A stretch of 5,729 nt of DNA from Gammaproteobacteria bacterium (GTDB lineage Bacteria; Pseudomonadota; Gammaproteobacteria; Pseudomonadales; Pseudohongiellaceae), in assembly GCA_016762975.1 (NCBI GenBank), contig JAESUV010000081.1, positions 1-5,729 on the forward strand, written 5' to 3'. A program made the position numbers and the translations under genes. Every line of letters starts with the position of its first letter. Position 1 is the stretch's first letter. The notes under the pieces are model-generated. The model was not told the origin of the DNA and did not search any database. It saw nothing but the letters and a program-made list of their open reading frames with translations. Shown here in pieces: positions 5,274 to 5,729 of this stretch.

Positions 5274-5321
5274 ATTGTCTCGCCAATACACCCGCGGAAG
5301 CAGGTGCAATCACGAGACAAT
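5274..5321. repeat. 48-base inverted repeat, possible structured element
   Basis: ATTGTCTCG at 5274-5282 pairs perfectly with CGAGACAAT at 5313-5321. Inside, after a 6+6-base internal loop, CACC 5289-5292 pairs with GGTG 5303-5306, then across a C/A mismatch GC 5294-5295 pairs with GC 5300-5301 around a GGAA loop, a GNRA-type tetraloop in the plus-strand transcript. It lies 24 bases past the stop of the SMP-30-like gene. No T-run follows in either direction at the right place, so it is not a standard intrinsic terminator. It sits in the unexplained 149-base gap where the sulfatase fragment loses its N-terminal part. It could be a mobile-element relic, an RNA structure or a regulator site. Confidence 0.5.
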
Positions 5322-5345
5322 CAATCAACTTTTCAAGTTTTTCAT

Positions 5346-5729
5346 CTACAGCGGTATGAAGGCTAATGCATAATTTCCATTTAGTGGAATAACTAGTTGG
5401 TTTTGAACTGAGTCATAACACATGGATGCGGCACTCGGAATGCCGGATGCGATTATCTCGGCATCTTGTCCTGGGCGAATGCGAGAGACACTGCCGAAAC
5501 GCACGCTGCTGACGTACTTAGTACCGTCTTCGGTTACTACAATGCCATCGTTTCCACCTTCGACTGCATGTTCGGTGAGGATCACTTCGCCATTCGTGTT
5601 GTAGGTAATTACAGCGGAGTCGCCTACATTCACGACTACAATATTTCCGTTTCTATCTATAGCCACGCCGTTCGGAAGCGCTAGGGGAGCGCCATCGGCG
5701 AATGTCGAGACCTCGCCATTCGGCGTCAC
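5346..5729 (-). CDS. SMP-30/gluconolactonase-like beta-propeller, C-terminal part
   Basis: The frame enters from the right window edge and ends at 5346, giving at least 127 residues; the N-terminus lies outside, and the apparent GTG at the edge is probably not the real start. Propeller-like blades are visible: PNGVAIDRNGNIVVVNVG, then NDGIVVTEDGTKYVSS with RFGSVSRIRPG, then IPSAASMCYD with QLVIPLNGNYALAF at the end. The P-x-G-x-A-x-D-x-x-G-x-x-x-V repeat is typical of SMP-30/gluconolactonase/LRE and NHL-type six-blade propellers. Those with calcium-dependent lactonase activity hydrolyse sugar lactones, but this piece does not show the metal ligands, so catalysis is not claimed. Whether it is exported cannot be judged without the N-terminus. 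It lies upstream of and on the same strand as the sulfatase fragment. Confidence 0.75.
   Translation of the reverse strand: MTPNGEVSTFADGAPLALPNGVAIDRNGNIVVVNVGDSAVITYNTNGEVILTEHAVEGGNDGIVVTEDGTKYVSSVRFGSVSRIRPGQDAEIIASGIPSAASMCYDSVQNQLVIPLNGNYALAFIPL

Noticed and set aside
5200..5345. Minus-strand frame containing VIAPASAGVLARQL, recalling flavoprotein (CoaBC/Dfp) sequence
   Set aside because: The match is short and by eye, there is no start, other frames of the same DNA are also open on the plus strand, and an open run of about 49 codons is not improbable by chance.
5422..5684. Plus-strand ORFs opposite the beta-propeller gene
   Set aside because: They lie antisense to a frame with clear propeller repeats and have no family features; shadows.
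1..5729. CRISPR array, tRNA, rRNA, replication origin
   Set aside because: No regularly spaced repeats, no cloverleaf-like segment ending in CCA, no rRNA-like sequence and no iteron cluster were seen on reading both strands.

Overview
The window looks like a piece of a Gram-negative, probably gammaproteobacterial, chromosome. The lineage is an inference from a type IV pilin-like protein with a classical prepilin cleavage site, from envelope-glycan genes and from generally bacterial gene packing. No ribosomal or other taxonomic marker is present, so genus is not claimed. It reads as an accessory region: intact genes are mixed with short broken reading frames and gene-poor stretches.

Layout. 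Bases 1-335 hold no convincing gene but have several short perfect hairpins. Bases 336-576 look like a small gene of about 79 codons split by one frameshift; its stop overlaps the next start by four bases. 573-1172 encodes a membrane protein with an N-terminal double-zinc B-box-like finger, one membrane helix and an exported C-terminal part. It overlaps by four bases (ATGA) a type IV pilin-like protein at 1169-1597. Bases 1598-2037 have no full-size gene, but contain what look like coding remnants: a coiled-coil-like frame with two stops, and a 53-codon ORF with a good Shine-Dalgarno sequence. Next come three tightly packed plus-strand genes: a SAM-dependent methyltransferase (2038-2727), a polytopic membrane protein of the lysylphosphatidylglycerol synthase TM/UPF0104 flippase-like family (2714-3658) and a GT4-type glycosyltransferase (3659-4804). 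On the minus strand lie a C-terminal fragment of a sulfatase/alkaline-phosphatase-fold enzyme (4837-5196), then an unexplained gap with a 48-base inverted repeat, then the C-terminal part of an SMP-30/gluconolactonase-like beta-propeller that runs off the right edge.

How the genes may work together. The small broken gene, the zinc-finger protein and the pilin share four-base overlaps, so they probably form one translationally coupled unit; the zinc-finger protein could link a cytoplasmic partner to a pilus-related structure at the inner membrane. The methyltransferase, flippase-like protein and glycosyltransferase form a second compact operon, probably for making or modifying a lipid- or surface-linked glycan. 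Whether that glycan has any connection to the pilin is not shown by the sequence. The repeated pattern of single-base frameshifts and a truncated enzyme suggests ongoing gene decay; assembly indels are the alternative to exclude.
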